A stretch of 64,000 bases of DNA from Helicobacter fennelliae (lineage in GTDB: Bacteria > Campylobacterota > Campylobacteria > Campylobacterales > Helicobacteraceae): positions 868,001 to 932,000 of the forward strand of contig NZ_UGIB01000001.1 of NCBI RefSeq assembly GCF_900451005.1, in the 5' to 3' direction. This document shows positions 18,797-27,454 of this stretch, in pieces. The first letter of the stretch is position 1. Each line of letters starts with the position of its first letter. Position numbers and translations under genes: made by a program. The notes under the pieces were generated by a model. It was given only the letters and a program-made list of their open reading frames with translations. It was not told the origin of the DNA and did not search any database.

Positions 18797-19068
18797 CTAT
18801 CACCCTTTCCCTCTGTTTTTTTGTAAAGAAAGTTTAGGATTCCAAAATTCATCATTATATTAATCTTTGGAATCTTTCTTATCTTTTCTTCTATGCCATT
18901 ATTTTTAAGATGTTTATCAAGTGTTTCTATAGATAAATTTTCTGTAATTACTAATCCATTAGAAATAATAACTCCCGTTGTTCCAAAGTCTCGTCTGTGG
19001 ATAGGAATCTTTTCAAACTCATTACAATTACACTCTAAACCTTTATAGATATTTTTATTTTCAACCAT
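18793..19068 (-). pseudogene. Severed N-terminus of an amidase-type effector (91 aa)
   Basis: Residues align with the first ~96 of the 693-residue effector at 15311: IYKGLECNCNEFEK against IYASLNVCQCEFDK, and MMNFGILNFLYKKTEGKGD against GVNYGVIAYLFKKVEGKGD. It stops right after GKGDR, and the stop overlaps the ATG of the next immunity gene. All catalytic sequence is missing. It is the first gene after vgrG copy B, so an older effector seems to have been cut away with its immunity gene kept. Sequence between it and vgrG (19069-19131) holds only a short KEIDKLREE relic. Confidence 0.75.
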
Positions 19069-19131
19069 TGTTTGTTTGTTCCTCTCTTAGTTTGTCTATT
19101 TCTTTGAAACCTCCAAAGAATCTCTTTCCCC

Positions 19132-22089
19132 TCACTCCGCCCTTACCTCCCCACCTTTAACGACTAATCCTTTAGAATCTATGACTACTTCTACTCCACC
19201 AGCTTTAATAGTAACACAATCTCCCTTAGCAGTAATAGAAGTATCTCCTACTTGGTGAATTATAGTGTTACCAGCTTGTATGGCACAATCAGATTTTAAT
19301 TCCAATGTAGCATTGTCTGCTTGAAGTGAATATTGTTCTTCTATATTATCTTGCATAGATTTTGCATTAGTAGATAAGTTTTCTTTAACATTAGTAGAGT
19401 AATTTTCATAAACATTAATAAACATTTCTTTTTCTACATTCTTCGTTAAACTCCCCTCTATATGTGTTTGCACTTCTCCTTTAATCTCTTCGTGTTTATC
19501 TCCCTTTATCTCTTCTTTTACACTTCCCCCTATCTCTACCCTTTTATCTTCCCCTACACTCTCACTACTATCCTTAGCTACTCTAAGTTTATTACTTGCT
19601 CCTACATTTAAAGTATGACTTAATCCTACAATGGTATCTTTAGATAAAGCCACATTTGTATTATATTCTCCTCCAATACTTACAATCTTTGCTAAATCTA
19701 TGGTTTGCGTATGAATCTTTTTAATCCTTTCATTATATGCTCCCTCTACTATGGAATCTTTATTATTCTGTATCTTTTGAGTGAAGTTATGTTTAATGAG
19801 TTCTTCATAATCTCTTTGTGCTTGAAGATAGATTTGTTCTTTCTCTTTTATATTAGAGAGCGTGATTTCATTTAATCCAGATTCTACTATAGAAGAGTTT
19901 GTATCCTCTGTCTCTTTTGTATTATTAAGAGTTCTTGCACTTAAACTTGTTTGATGAGCATTTAAAGGCAAAGGAGGCAAGGCAGGATTACTTTGGTTAT
20001 ACAGACTAGCACTGATATAAGGCTTATCTATATCCTCATCAAAGAAACTTACAATCACTTCATCTCCCACTCTTGGAGTATGATACAAACCTGAACTTAT
20101 ACTTGCAATAGGAGAGCTTACTCTAAGATAAGGAGAGTAATGATAAGAATAGGCTTTCGTTTGTGAATTGTTACTATCCACATCATTGTTTGTTGTATGA
20201 TTTTCTTGTGAGTGTATATTCTCCTCTGTCTGTGTTGTATTGCTTAAAGTATCATTGGTTGTTTGTGTATGAGTGTTAGTATTTCCATTAATGTTTTGAA
20301 GAGTGCCTTGTGAATGGTTATTCTCTATATTTTTTCCTTGAACATTATTTTGTTCTTTCACTCTTGCATTATCTATAACCTCTTGAGAAGCAAAGCAATT
20401 TATTCGGACCTTTACTCTACCAAAGTTATCTGTATGAATAGTATTTCTTTCTCCATCTATATCCTCACTCTCTCCAATAACAACTCCTAAAGTGCTACTA
20501 GGAGCTTTAGGCTTACTCTTTAAAGAGGGAGTATAGCTAAAGGTAATAGGTAAAAGGGTGAGGGTATTACTATAAGAGTGAGATTTACCTAAAGAAGAAG
20601 GAGAAGAAAGAGATTCTAAAGCATTAGAAGTATTTTGAGTGAGGGGATTAAAGCTTTCATTCCCTTTGTTTATCTGCTCTGTATTCATTAAAGAAGTAAC
20701 ACTTTCTTTTAAATGTTTTGCATTCTCTTTTTTAATGGCATTATCATTAGAATTAAAGTTATTCTCTAATAAAGATTCATTAATAAGTTCTTGCTCCATT
20801 CCTATAATTATAAAATCTCTTAAACTCTCTTTGTTTTCTTTTAAACTTGAGGAGAAGTTTAAAGTAATACTTTCATTTAAAGCTAAATCATAGATATTAC
20901 TCTGTGCATTGAGACTTTGTTCAATCACTCTTAATCTTTTTTCTTTTAAAGTAATGGGAGTTTTTAAATCACTGCTTTGAGTAAAGGAGGATTCATTGCT
21001 ATAGTGATGCTCATTTATATGTAAAGAGTGTGTGAAATTATTCTGCTCTCCTTCTTGTAATAAGGAATCACTCTTTAGACTTAAACTTTCTAATGAAAAA
21101 GGATTGAGAGCATTCTGGCTACTTTGGCTAAAAGTATGAGCTCTTAAAGATTGAAGTTTAGAGACACTAGAGATACAAGGTTCATTTAAAGTGTTATTCA
21201 CATTAGGATTAAAAGTAAGTTCTCTACTAGAGTGTCTTTGTGCGCTATCATAAAAGCATATACTCCCTCTCACATCACAAAAGTATATGCCATTATTATG
21301 GGCTAATCTTGTGATGAAGTCTAAATCACTCTCCTCATATTGAGAAATAAGTTCTAACTTTGGATAGTGTAAAGCAATCCCAGAGAAATCCAAAGGTTTG
21401 ATTAAATCGTGTGTATAAAAGTTGAGTGTAGAATGTATGGCTTCTATAACACTCTTATTGGTATAGATTCTATTTGCTTTATTTAAAGACATTCTATAAA
21501 GAGAAGAGCAAAGAGTAAGCTTAAAGAAATGCTTATGATTTAAAGAGGGGGTAAGATTACCTCTATGAAACACATTTGCACTACTTTGAGTATTTAATCC
21601 TAGATACTCTACAAAGCAGAGTATGCCTTGATATTCTTTTATCCTCCCTAAAGAATCTAAAGATTCTTGAGAGTTTTTAGAATCTTTACTTGTTTGATTA
21701 TGATGAGTGTCTTTGTTTTTATTCTTAGCACTCTTGATAGTATCTTTAAGAGATTCTAAAGTAGAGGGTAGGGCATTGTTTATAAAATCTAAAGTGTGAG
21801 AAGTAGAGTGTGATTGAGGATAGGGATTGCTGATTTTAAAGGTTGCTTGCTTGTTAATTAAAGCATTGGGGTGAAAGTTTAAAGTGCTCTCCTTATGTGG
21901 GAAAGAGTTAAAAGTGTTCCCTTGGTCTTTCCTTGAAGAGTTGAAAAAGTCTAAAGTAAAAGGATGCTCTTCTAAGCTTTCTATATATCCTTCACACTCA
22001 ATTCTCCATAAGGATTCTAAACTTTCTTTAATATGGGCTTTAGTGATAGTAAAAGAGAGGGAATCTATACTCAGTTGTAGATAAGACAT
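19132..22089 (-). CDS. vgrG: VgrG spike protein, copy B (985 aa)
   Basis: Identical in layout to copy A up to about residue 845. The tip is different: GSVKEEIKGDKHEEIKGEV, then EGSLTKNVEKEMFINVYENY, then LQADNATLELKSD, before the constant end (TIKAGGVEVVIDSKGLVVKG). The first tip segment is shared with copy D (47976) but the rest is not. It carries the Thr form of the residue-644 marker and the SES rather than SEY form near 843. It serves the cassette with the amidase effector and its severed relative. The leader is a hybrid (22090-22193). Confidence 0.97.
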   Translation of the reverse strand: MSYLQLSIDSLSFTITKAHIKESLESLWRIECEGYIESLEEHPFTLDFFNSSRKDQGNTFNSFPHKESTLNFHPNALINKQATFKISNPYPQSHSTSHTLDFINNALPSTLESLKDTIKSAKNKNKDTHHNQTSKDSKNSQESLDSLGRIKEYQGILCFVEYLGLNTQSSANVFHRGNLTPSLNHKHFFKLTLCSSLYRMSLNKANRIYTNKSVIEAIHSTLNFYTHDLIKPLDFSGIALHYPKLELISQYEESDLDFITRLAHNNGIYFCDVRGSICFYDSAQRHSSRELTFNPNVNNTLNEPCISSVSKLQSLRAHTFSQSSQNALNPFSLESLSLKSDSLLQEGEQNNFTHSLHINEHHYSNESSFTQSSDLKTPITLKEKRLRVIEQSLNAQSNIYDLALNESITLNFSSSLKENKESLRDFIIIGMEQELINESLLENNFNSNDNAIKKENAKHLKESVTSLMNTEQINKGNESFNPLTQNTSNALESLSSPSSLGKSHSYSNTLTLLPITFSYTPSLKSKPKAPSSTLGVVIGESEDIDGERNTIHTDNFGRVKVRINCFASQEVIDNARVKEQNNVQGKNIENNHSQGTLQNINGNTNTHTQTTNDTLSNTTQTEENIHSQENHTTNNDVDSNNSQTKAYSYHYSPYLRVSSPIASISSGLYHTPRVGDEVIVSFFDEDIDKPYISASLYNQSNPALPPLPLNAHQTSLSARTLNNTKETEDTNSSIVESGLNEITLSNIKEKEQIYLQAQRDYEELIKHNFTQKIQNNKDSIVEGAYNERIKKIHTQTIDLAKIVSIGGEYNTNVALSKDTIVGLSHTLNVGASNKLRVAKDSSESVGEDKRVEIGGSVKEEIKGDKHEEIKGEVQTHIEGSLTKNVEKEMFINVYENYSTNVKENLSTNAKSMQDNIEEQYSLQADNATLELKSDCAIQAGNTIIHQVGDTSITAKGDCVTIKAGGVEVVIDSKGLVVKGGEVRAE

Positions 22090-22167
22090 AAGGGTCCTTT
22101 AAAAGAGAAATACTACTAAGAATATTGGCTTTACTTTTAGGGAGAGGTAAGGCATAGATAATCCTTT
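22090..22167 (-). repeat. Partial vgrG leader repeat, hybrid type
   Basis: The ~78 bp next to the vgrG start match the 97-bp leader. The sequence then switches to a segment (22164-22193, TTATGTTAAGTG and a G-rich run) that otherwise lies directly upstream of copy A (15145-15175). It is therefore a recombinant of the two leader types. Confidence 0.75.
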
Positions 22168-22255
22168 ATGTTAAGTGTAGGGATGGGAGAGTGGTCTAGC
22201 ATTTATAGAAAGTTCCCCCTGATTGAAAGTTTTTGTATTTGAATCTTTGTTTGCA

Positions 22256-23056
22256 CTAAAATCCTTGCAATCTTCTAATTGAACAACTTGGGGGGAAAGA
22301 GACAAAAGGTATCCAAGATTTTTGTAATTCCCAGACTAATACATCAATACCCCCTTTATTTTTTCTAACTTCTATAATCTCTTCCTCATATGAACTTGAA
22401 TCCTCTAATCCCTCAACAATAATTCTTTTTTCTTCATCAAATAATATAATTTCATTGCCCACTATTGCATAATCCAATGATACAAAAAGAGGATTATTAG
22501 GATTATCATATACCAAATTTCCTCTCTTAAATTCATAAATTTGTCCTTGATTTTTATTATTTACTATAAGATATTTATTATCTAAAGAAAAATCAACTCT
22601 TGTGCATTTTTTATCTTTGTAATGCTCAAGTTCATATAAATTTTTGTTTAAATCAAATATATGTAGCTTTCCTCTATCACAGATTCCTAAATATTGCTTA
22701 TCGTAAGAAATATTAAACGCTGCAGCTTCATTATCATTATATACTTGTATGATAGTGTTATTGGTTTTATTCTTTATTATGGTTTTTTCTTTATTTTTAG
22801 TAATTTCGTATTGATTTATTTGGATATTTCTTCCATTTTTAAAATATTGTTTCTTGCAATCTATTAAGCCTTTATTGCTTAGAATCTCCTCTTCATTTTT
22901 GACCGATTCTTTTATTATCTTGCTACATTGTATGATATCAAAACCTGATAGTTCTTGCATTTTTGCCCTGCTTGTTTCAAAGTTTGTGAAAGGCTTTGTG
23001 CAGGAGGCAAGCATCGCACATAAAGGTATAAGGCAAAGTAGTTTTAATACTCTCAT
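22256..23056 (-). CDS. Lipoprotein, probable periplasmic immunity protein; 3' end apparently frameshifted (266 aa)
   Basis: GTG start overlapping the effector stop (GTGA). The signal is typical of a lipoprotein: MRVLKLLCLIPLCAMLASC with Cys19 as the lipid site. The body reads like a beta-propeller-type protein (AAFNISYDKQYLGICDRGKLHIFDLN, then VDFSLDNKYLIVNNKNQGQI). A periplasmic anchor fits protection against a cell-wall enzyme, its neighbour at 23053. The annotated end PPSCSIRRLQGF follows a C6 run. One C fewer gives FPQVVQLEDCKDFSANKD... to a stop at 22171, 294 residues, with sensible composition. Confidence 0.75.
   Translation of the reverse strand: MRVLKLLCLIPLCAMLASCTKPFTNFETSRAKMQELSGFDIIQCSKIIKESVKNEEEILSNKGLIDCKKQYFKNGRNIQINQYEITKNKEKTIIKNKTNNTIIQVYNDNEAAAFNISYDKQYLGICDRGKLHIFDLNKNLYELEHYKDKKCTRVDFSLDNKYLIVNNKNQGQIYEFKRGNLVYDNPNNPLFVSLDYAIVGNEIILFDEEKRIIVEGLEDSSSYEEEIIEVRKNKGGIDVLVWELQKSWIPFVSFPPSCSIRRLQGF
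22290..22295 (-). other. Six-base G/C homopolymer at a frame break (possible contingency tract)
   Basis: GGGGGG on the + strand (C6 in the gene). Changing its length by one switches the lipoprotein between a 266-residue and a 294-residue form. Helicobacter and Campylobacter use longer G/C runs for phase variation; six is at the short end, so mutation or assembly error is also possible. Confidence 0.45.
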
Positions 23057-24681
23057 TCACATTCTCCCAATTCGTAAGGTATAGGCAAGAATACCATAGC
23101 ACCAAAATTATAGCTAAGGTAATCTGCCAAGGTAGGTTGATCTAATTTTCTGTCTATTTCGCCCCAAGTTACTACTTCTTGTGTAATGGCAGCATTTTTT
23201 ATGTTTAAATCTATATCTTTTCCATTGCTTTGTGGTGCAGTCTTCCACACTATCCAATGAGATTTAAATTTTAAAAAAGTTTTTTTATTGGAAAATAATC
23301 CTGCATTAACCAAAGAAACAATATGAGCCTGTGAATATTGTTGTTTATATTTAACCAAACACAACAATTCGTCTTTACCAATATGTAGACCATAAGTTAC
23401 ATTAGAAAACAATAATTTTGCTCCGACCTTTAAAAACCACTCTTTTAGTGCACCTGCAAGGGTGATACCTGATGCTTGATCGGTTACTTCCTCATAGCTA
23501 AATGCTATATTTTCAGAATCTCTTAGACTTGCTAGAGTTATCCAATCTACGCCATTGATTTTATTTCTATCATCTCCAAGTGATTTTGGTTTTTTGCAGT
23601 TTCCGCTCGGTTTAATACTTAGATTTTTTATTTTTGCTTTCCCATTTTCCCACAAATCAATAACACATTTGACATATAAATCAGGTCTATCTATCAAAAG
23701 ACAATAAAAAAATGCAGCTGGTCCGCAAAGTGAAGTTGGTCCTTGATTTGGATAGTAGGAATTTGCAAAATTATTGATATTAGGTAATATAGCATTTGTT
23801 ATATGATAGTTACTTCTCACAAGATTAACCATTCTTTCTTTGAGTGTTTTTATAATCAAATTTTTATCAAATGGATTTGAATTTTCTTTTGCTTTTGTAA
23901 GCCTTTCATCTGAAAATACTCCTTGAGTATCTCTGTTTTCAAATTTATTAATAAGTTGTAAAGCCTTTGCTATAAAATCTGGCACATCATAATCAACAAT
24001 AAACTTATGTATAGATTGTATATTACCCTTTTTCTCATTCATTTTTATAATAGACTCTATTTCTTTTTTAAATTTCCTTAAGGTGTCATCATTATCAAAG
24101 TTTAGATTTTTGTTCTTTTCAGGTTGCGTTGTTGTTTGGCCGGAATCTTCTAAATGTAAAATATACTCACTTTCTTGTGTGAGATTCCCATCTTTATAAA
24201 TGTTAAAGCTTTTTTGATTGCTTTGTAATTGTATATAATATTCTTTTTGTGTTTGATTATTAGAATCTTGATTTAGTAGATTTTTCAAAGCGTATTTCTT
24301 AGTAGGATTTGGACATTGAGATATATTGAGCATTTTACCATTAAAATAAAATGTAGGTATCTTGTCAAAACTTTCTACGCATAAACGCCCATACTCATAA
24401 CTTCTACATATTTTCCTATTGCGGTTTATAGGATAGGAATAATAATCTGGGTGATTGATTGTGATTTCAAATCTATTGATATTTTTAATATATCCTTGGA
24501 GGTTAAAAAGAGTTTCTCCTTGAGAATTTGTTTTATTTGGCAAAGCAATCTTTTGTCCTTCTCTTTGTCCCATAGCCAATAAAATAACCTCCGCATTTTC
24601 AATAGGATTGTCTTTAAAATCTACAATCTGTATTCTTAATGTATCTTTACTATACTCTTGGGTGTTTTCTTTATTTGACAT
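23053..24681 (-). CDS. T6SS effector, papain-like hydrolase type (542 aa)
   Basis: Residues ~10-100 are a carboxypeptidase-regulatory-like beta domain (LRIQIVDFKDNPIENAEVIL, NSQGETLF, CRSYEYGRLC), also found in the effector at 57763. Residues ~105-130 hold FYFNGKMLNISQCPN, shared with the small protein at 37662. The C-terminal ~240 residues show a papain-like pattern: GPTSLCGPAAF with candidate nucleophile C319, and SHWIVWKT with candidate His475. Such folds in T6SS cargo are usually peptidoglycan amidases/endopeptidases, and a lipoprotein immunity neighbour supports a periplasmic target. The exact family is uncertain. It overlaps that neighbour by 4 bp, suggesting translational coupling. Confidence 0.75.
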   Translation of the reverse strand: MSNKENTQEYSKDTLRIQIVDFKDNPIENAEVILLAMGQREGQKIALPNKTNSQGETLFNLQGYIKNINRFEITINHPDYYSYPINRNRKICRSYEYGRLCVESFDKIPTFYFNGKMLNISQCPNPTKKYALKNLLNQDSNNQTQKEYYIQLQSNQKSFNIYKDGNLTQESEYILHLEDSGQTTTQPEKNKNLNFDNDDTLRKFKKEIESIIKMNEKKGNIQSIHKFIVDYDVPDFIAKALQLINKFENRDTQGVFSDERLTKAKENSNPFDKNLIIKTLKERMVNLVRSNYHITNAILPNINNFANSYYPNQGPTSLCGPAAFFYCLLIDRPDLYVKCVIDLWENGKAKIKNLSIKPSGNCKKPKSLGDDRNKINGVDWITLASLRDSENIAFSYEEVTDQASGITLAGALKEWFLKVGAKLLFSNVTYGLHIGKDELLCLVKYKQQYSQAHIVSLVNAGLFSNKKTFLKFKSHWIVWKTAPQSNGKDIDLNIKNAAITQEVVTWGEIDRKLDQPTLADYLSYNFGAMVFLPIPYELGECE

Positions 24682-24742
24682 TTGTTCTATTAATTCCTAT
24701 CAAGTAATATATTTTGAGATTTTTTAAAGTTTTCTTTTCCCC

Positions 24743-25006
24743 TCACTCCGCCTTAACCTCCCCACCTTTTACTACAAGCCCATTAGAATCTATAACTACT
24801 TCCACACCACCTGCTTTGATGATGACAGAATCTGAAGTAGCTGTTATGGTAGTGTCGCCTACTTGGTGGAGGATTTGGTTGCCTGCATTCACTTCATAGT
24901 CTGTTGTTATTTCACTATATTTAGAATCCACACTCTCTGTGAGCTGCTTATCTGTTTGGTAGAAAAGTTGCCTCTCATTGCTTCCTCCTATCAAAATAAT
25001 ATTCAT
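24743..25006 (-). pseudogene. vgrG: vgrG 3' remnant (last ~65 codons)
   Basis: The end of the frame, from about SEITTDYEVNAGNQ through HQVGDTTITAT to AGGVEVVIDSNGLVVKG, matches the beta-helix end of VgrG. The first ~20 codons overlap the 3' end of the M23 effector gene and are not VgrG-like. All upstream VgrG sequence is gone. This tells that a vgrG once stood directly before the papain-like effector and was removed by recombination, which fused two cassettes under vgrG copy C. Confidence 0.85.
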
Positions 25007-26780
25007 AAGGCATATTTTGTATTACTTCAGCTTTGGTGTTTGATTTAGATTCTTGTTTGGGGAAGTCTTGTATTGTTTTATGCCCAATATATTCTTTACC
25101 TTGTATATGGCTAGGAGCAAGGGTTATCTTAGTTATATTACCTACCATACTAGAAGTATCCATATTGAAAAATTCTTTGTGGCAGTGTAAGGCAAGGGTA
25201 AAACTTTTATTGCTTTCTTCAAATGATAGGCAAAAACACAACAATCCATATTCATCAGTTTTGCTCTCATAAATCTTATGGTGAAAATACGAATAAATAT
25301 AAATGGGGGTATTTTGCAACAAACCCTGCTGATTGCTAAGAGTAAGGCTAATTGTTACTGTGCCATTTGGATTCTCTGTTTTTTGCTCTGGTGCTTGTCC
25401 TAATATACCATTTCTTTTATACCATTGATAATACATTAGCTCTAGCTCTACATCTACCTTTTTAAAATTAGCAGTTCCTGAAATCACTTGAAACCAATTA
25501 TTATACGAATCTTGTTGGTCTTTATTTTTAGAATCTATTTTCCCATTTTTATATCTCCTATATAACAAAATTTGTTGTTTGAGTTTTTCTTTTTCTTGTA
25601 AGAAATATTCACAGATTCTAAACCCCCTAGAATCAACATCTTTAGCGGTATAATATAATCCTAAGTTTTCTTTTATTGTGTTTGGATTGTGGAGCGTATA
25701 ATATTTTTCAGAAGTAAAGTAAGGGAAAAAGCGTCTGCCCTTTGGTGTTTTTATCTCTAATAAATTAGAATTTTTATCATAACTATATTCATAAATTTTA
25801 TTCAAACCATCTGTTTGAATGATTGCTTCTTGCTCATCACAATGTGTTTCTTTTATCTTATAAGCTGTATTCCAAAATACTGCTGGATTAAGTAGTCTAT
25901 CTTTAGAATCTTGTATTTGATAATGCAAATGGATAGCAAATTTATTTCTTAGATGTCTAATAATTTCATTTTTTATTATTTGCTCTTTTTTATCTCCTAA
26001 ATCCTTGCGTTCCATAAGTTTTAAAAGTGTATTAAGATGTATAGCTTGGATACCATTTTTATGCAATGTGTCTATATATGGCTTGTGTTGTTTTGTAATG
26101 CTTTCTTGCCACTTTTTATTAATGAGCTCTTGAGCTTTTTGCATTTGTATATCATCTGTTATTTTTTCCAAAAAAGCAAAATCATTTTTTAAAAAATCAA
26201 TGAATGCTTGAAAATAATCCACTTCTTGAAGTTTCAGCACATTATCATAAATGATATTAACTTGCTGATTATCTATATTAGATAAAGACTTACCGATACC
26301 ACCGATAATTCCTACCAAATCCCCTTGTTTGATTTTTTGCCCATTTTGGACAAATACGACATCCATATGAAGCAATCCGTGTTTATTTTTATCTTTATCA
26401 ATGATATACACAGAGTTTAAAGAAGACTTTTCATTAAAAATAATTTGCCCATCTATTGGTGAAAATAATGGTGGCTTTTTATAGGTAAATTCCCCCATTG
26501 AAAAGCTTTGTGAAAAGCATATATCTATGCCAGAGTGTGGTTCTCTGTTTTTTAAATCCGACCTCCTGCCAAAGGTGCTTGTTATTCTATATTTGCTGTC
26601 CTTTTGAAATGGTTTGATTGTTGGGTTTTCTTTATTAGATTCCAATACATCAGTGTAGAGATAGCCATTCCCCAATACCCTACCTTGTGCATCTTTAGGT
26701 ATTGGTATTGCTTGATTTTTGTCTTTATTTCCGAATAGCATCATTGTAATCACATTTTTAAAATCATCTGCTAGTAACAT
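24975..26780 (-). CDS. T6SS effector with M23-type peptidase domain carrying a ~110-aa insertion (601 aa)
   Basis: An M23 (LytM/lysostaphin-type) zinc endopeptidase cuts peptide cross-links of peptidoglycan. Visible motifs: STFGRRSDLKN and HSGID (H82, D86), GLLHMDVVFVQNGQKIKQGDLVG (H138), and HLHYQI (H284, H286) followed by NPAVFW. In normal M23 domains the HLHF motif comes within ~15 residues of the GxxGxTG turn. Here 110-120 residues of helical sequence intervene (~170-283). The C-terminal ~130 residues form a beta domain (TVTISLTLSNQQG). There is no signal peptide, as for T6SS cargo. AAGGAATGCA precedes the ATG. The immunity gene at 26789 ends 8 bp upstream. Confidence 0.82.
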   Translation of the reverse strand: MLLADDFKNVITMMLFGNKDKNQAIPIPKDAQGRVLGNGYLYTDVLESNKENPTIKPFQKDSKYRITSTFGRRSDLKNREPHSGIDICFSQSFSMGEFTYKKPPLFSPIDGQIIFNEKSSLNSVYIIDKDKNKHGLLHMDVVFVQNGQKIKQGDLVGIIGGIGKSLSNIDNQQVNIIYDNVLKLQEVDYFQAFIDFLKNDFAFLEKITDDIQMQKAQELINKKWQESITKQHKPYIDTLHKNGIQAIHLNTLLKLMERKDLGDKKEQIIKNEIIRHLRNKFAIHLHYQIQDSKDRLLNPAVFWNTAYKIKETHCDEQEAIIQTDGLNKIYEYSYDKNSNLLEIKTPKGRRFFPYFTSEKYYTLHNPNTIKENLGLYYTAKDVDSRGFRICEYFLQEKEKLKQQILLYRRYKNGKIDSKNKDQQDSYNNWFQVISGTANFKKVDVELELMYYQWYKRNGILGQAPEQKTENPNGTVTISLTLSNQQGLLQNTPIYIYSYFHHKIYESKTDEYGLLCFCLSFEESNKSFTLALHCHKEFFNMDTSSMVGNITKITLAPSHIQGKEYIGHKTIQDFPKQESKSNTKAEVIQNMPYEYYFDRRKQ

Positions 26781-26788
26781 TGCATTCC

Positions 26789-27433
26789 TTAAGGCATATC
26801 GGGCGATTCTTGTGCCAGAATCTCAAGGGCATTTTGCGTGCGTGTCTCAAAGGCTTTGTGATAATCTTGTATCGCTTTTTGTGGGAGATTCTGCTCTTGT
26901 GCGACATAGTGTGCCAGCTCATCAAAAATCTGCATATACAGATTACAACTTGCCTCGAACTCCAAACCATCAAGGCGATGGCATACATTTTCTACATCTT
27001 GCAAGGGATAAGACACTTCAAAGCCGAGCACACTGCGTGGTAAAGATTGCAAATTTGTGGTGCTTAAAAAAGCCATGATTTTATACTGCAAGATAGAATC
27101 TAGTGAATGCATATCAGTGGCTATGCGTTTTTTAGCCATAAGTTCTGCAGTAGCGGCTTTGAGATTTTGTATTGCCACATAGTAGCAGCTCTGCTCCTCA
27201 CTATAAGATTCCTCATTTTGTGAATCTTGTGGCACATTGTAGGTGCGACTTAGGTTTTTGCATTCCTCTTGTGTTAAGTCATTTAGAGAATCTAACTTGG
27301 CTTTAGTGATAAGGTTTTGCAATACAGAATCTAGCGATACAATGCTTTGCGTTGTAGATTTTGCATTATCTTGTATCGATATACTCCAAACATAGCCTAT
27401 AAGACTACATAATAGTAATGGTATTATTTTCAT
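26789..27433 (-). CDS. Secreted LprI-like protein, probable immunity to the M23 effector (214 aa)
   Basis: N-terminal signal peptide (MKIIPLLLCSLIGYVWS), then a Cys-containing helical protein with EECKNL and EEQSCYY. The pattern recalls LprI-type lysozyme-inhibitor domains, a moderate match by eye. It would act in the periplasm, where the neighbouring M23 enzyme would attack. Gene order is vgrG, immunity, effector here, unlike the other cassettes where immunity follows the effector. Strong Shine-Dalgarno AAAGGAGC. Its codons are somewhat less AT-extreme than its neighbours. Confidence 0.72.
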   Translation of the reverse strand: MKIIPLLLCSLIGYVWSISIQDNAKSTTQSIVSLDSVLQNLITKAKLDSLNDLTQEECKNLSRTYNVPQDSQNEESYSEEQSCYYVAIQNLKAATAELMAKKRIATDMHSLDSILQYKIMAFLSTTNLQSLPRSVLGFEVSYPLQDVENVCHRLDGLEFEASCNLYMQIFDELAHYVAQEQNLPQKAIQDYHKAFETRTQNALEILAQESPDMP

Positions 27434-27454
27434 TTTTGCTCCTTTTATTTTCTC

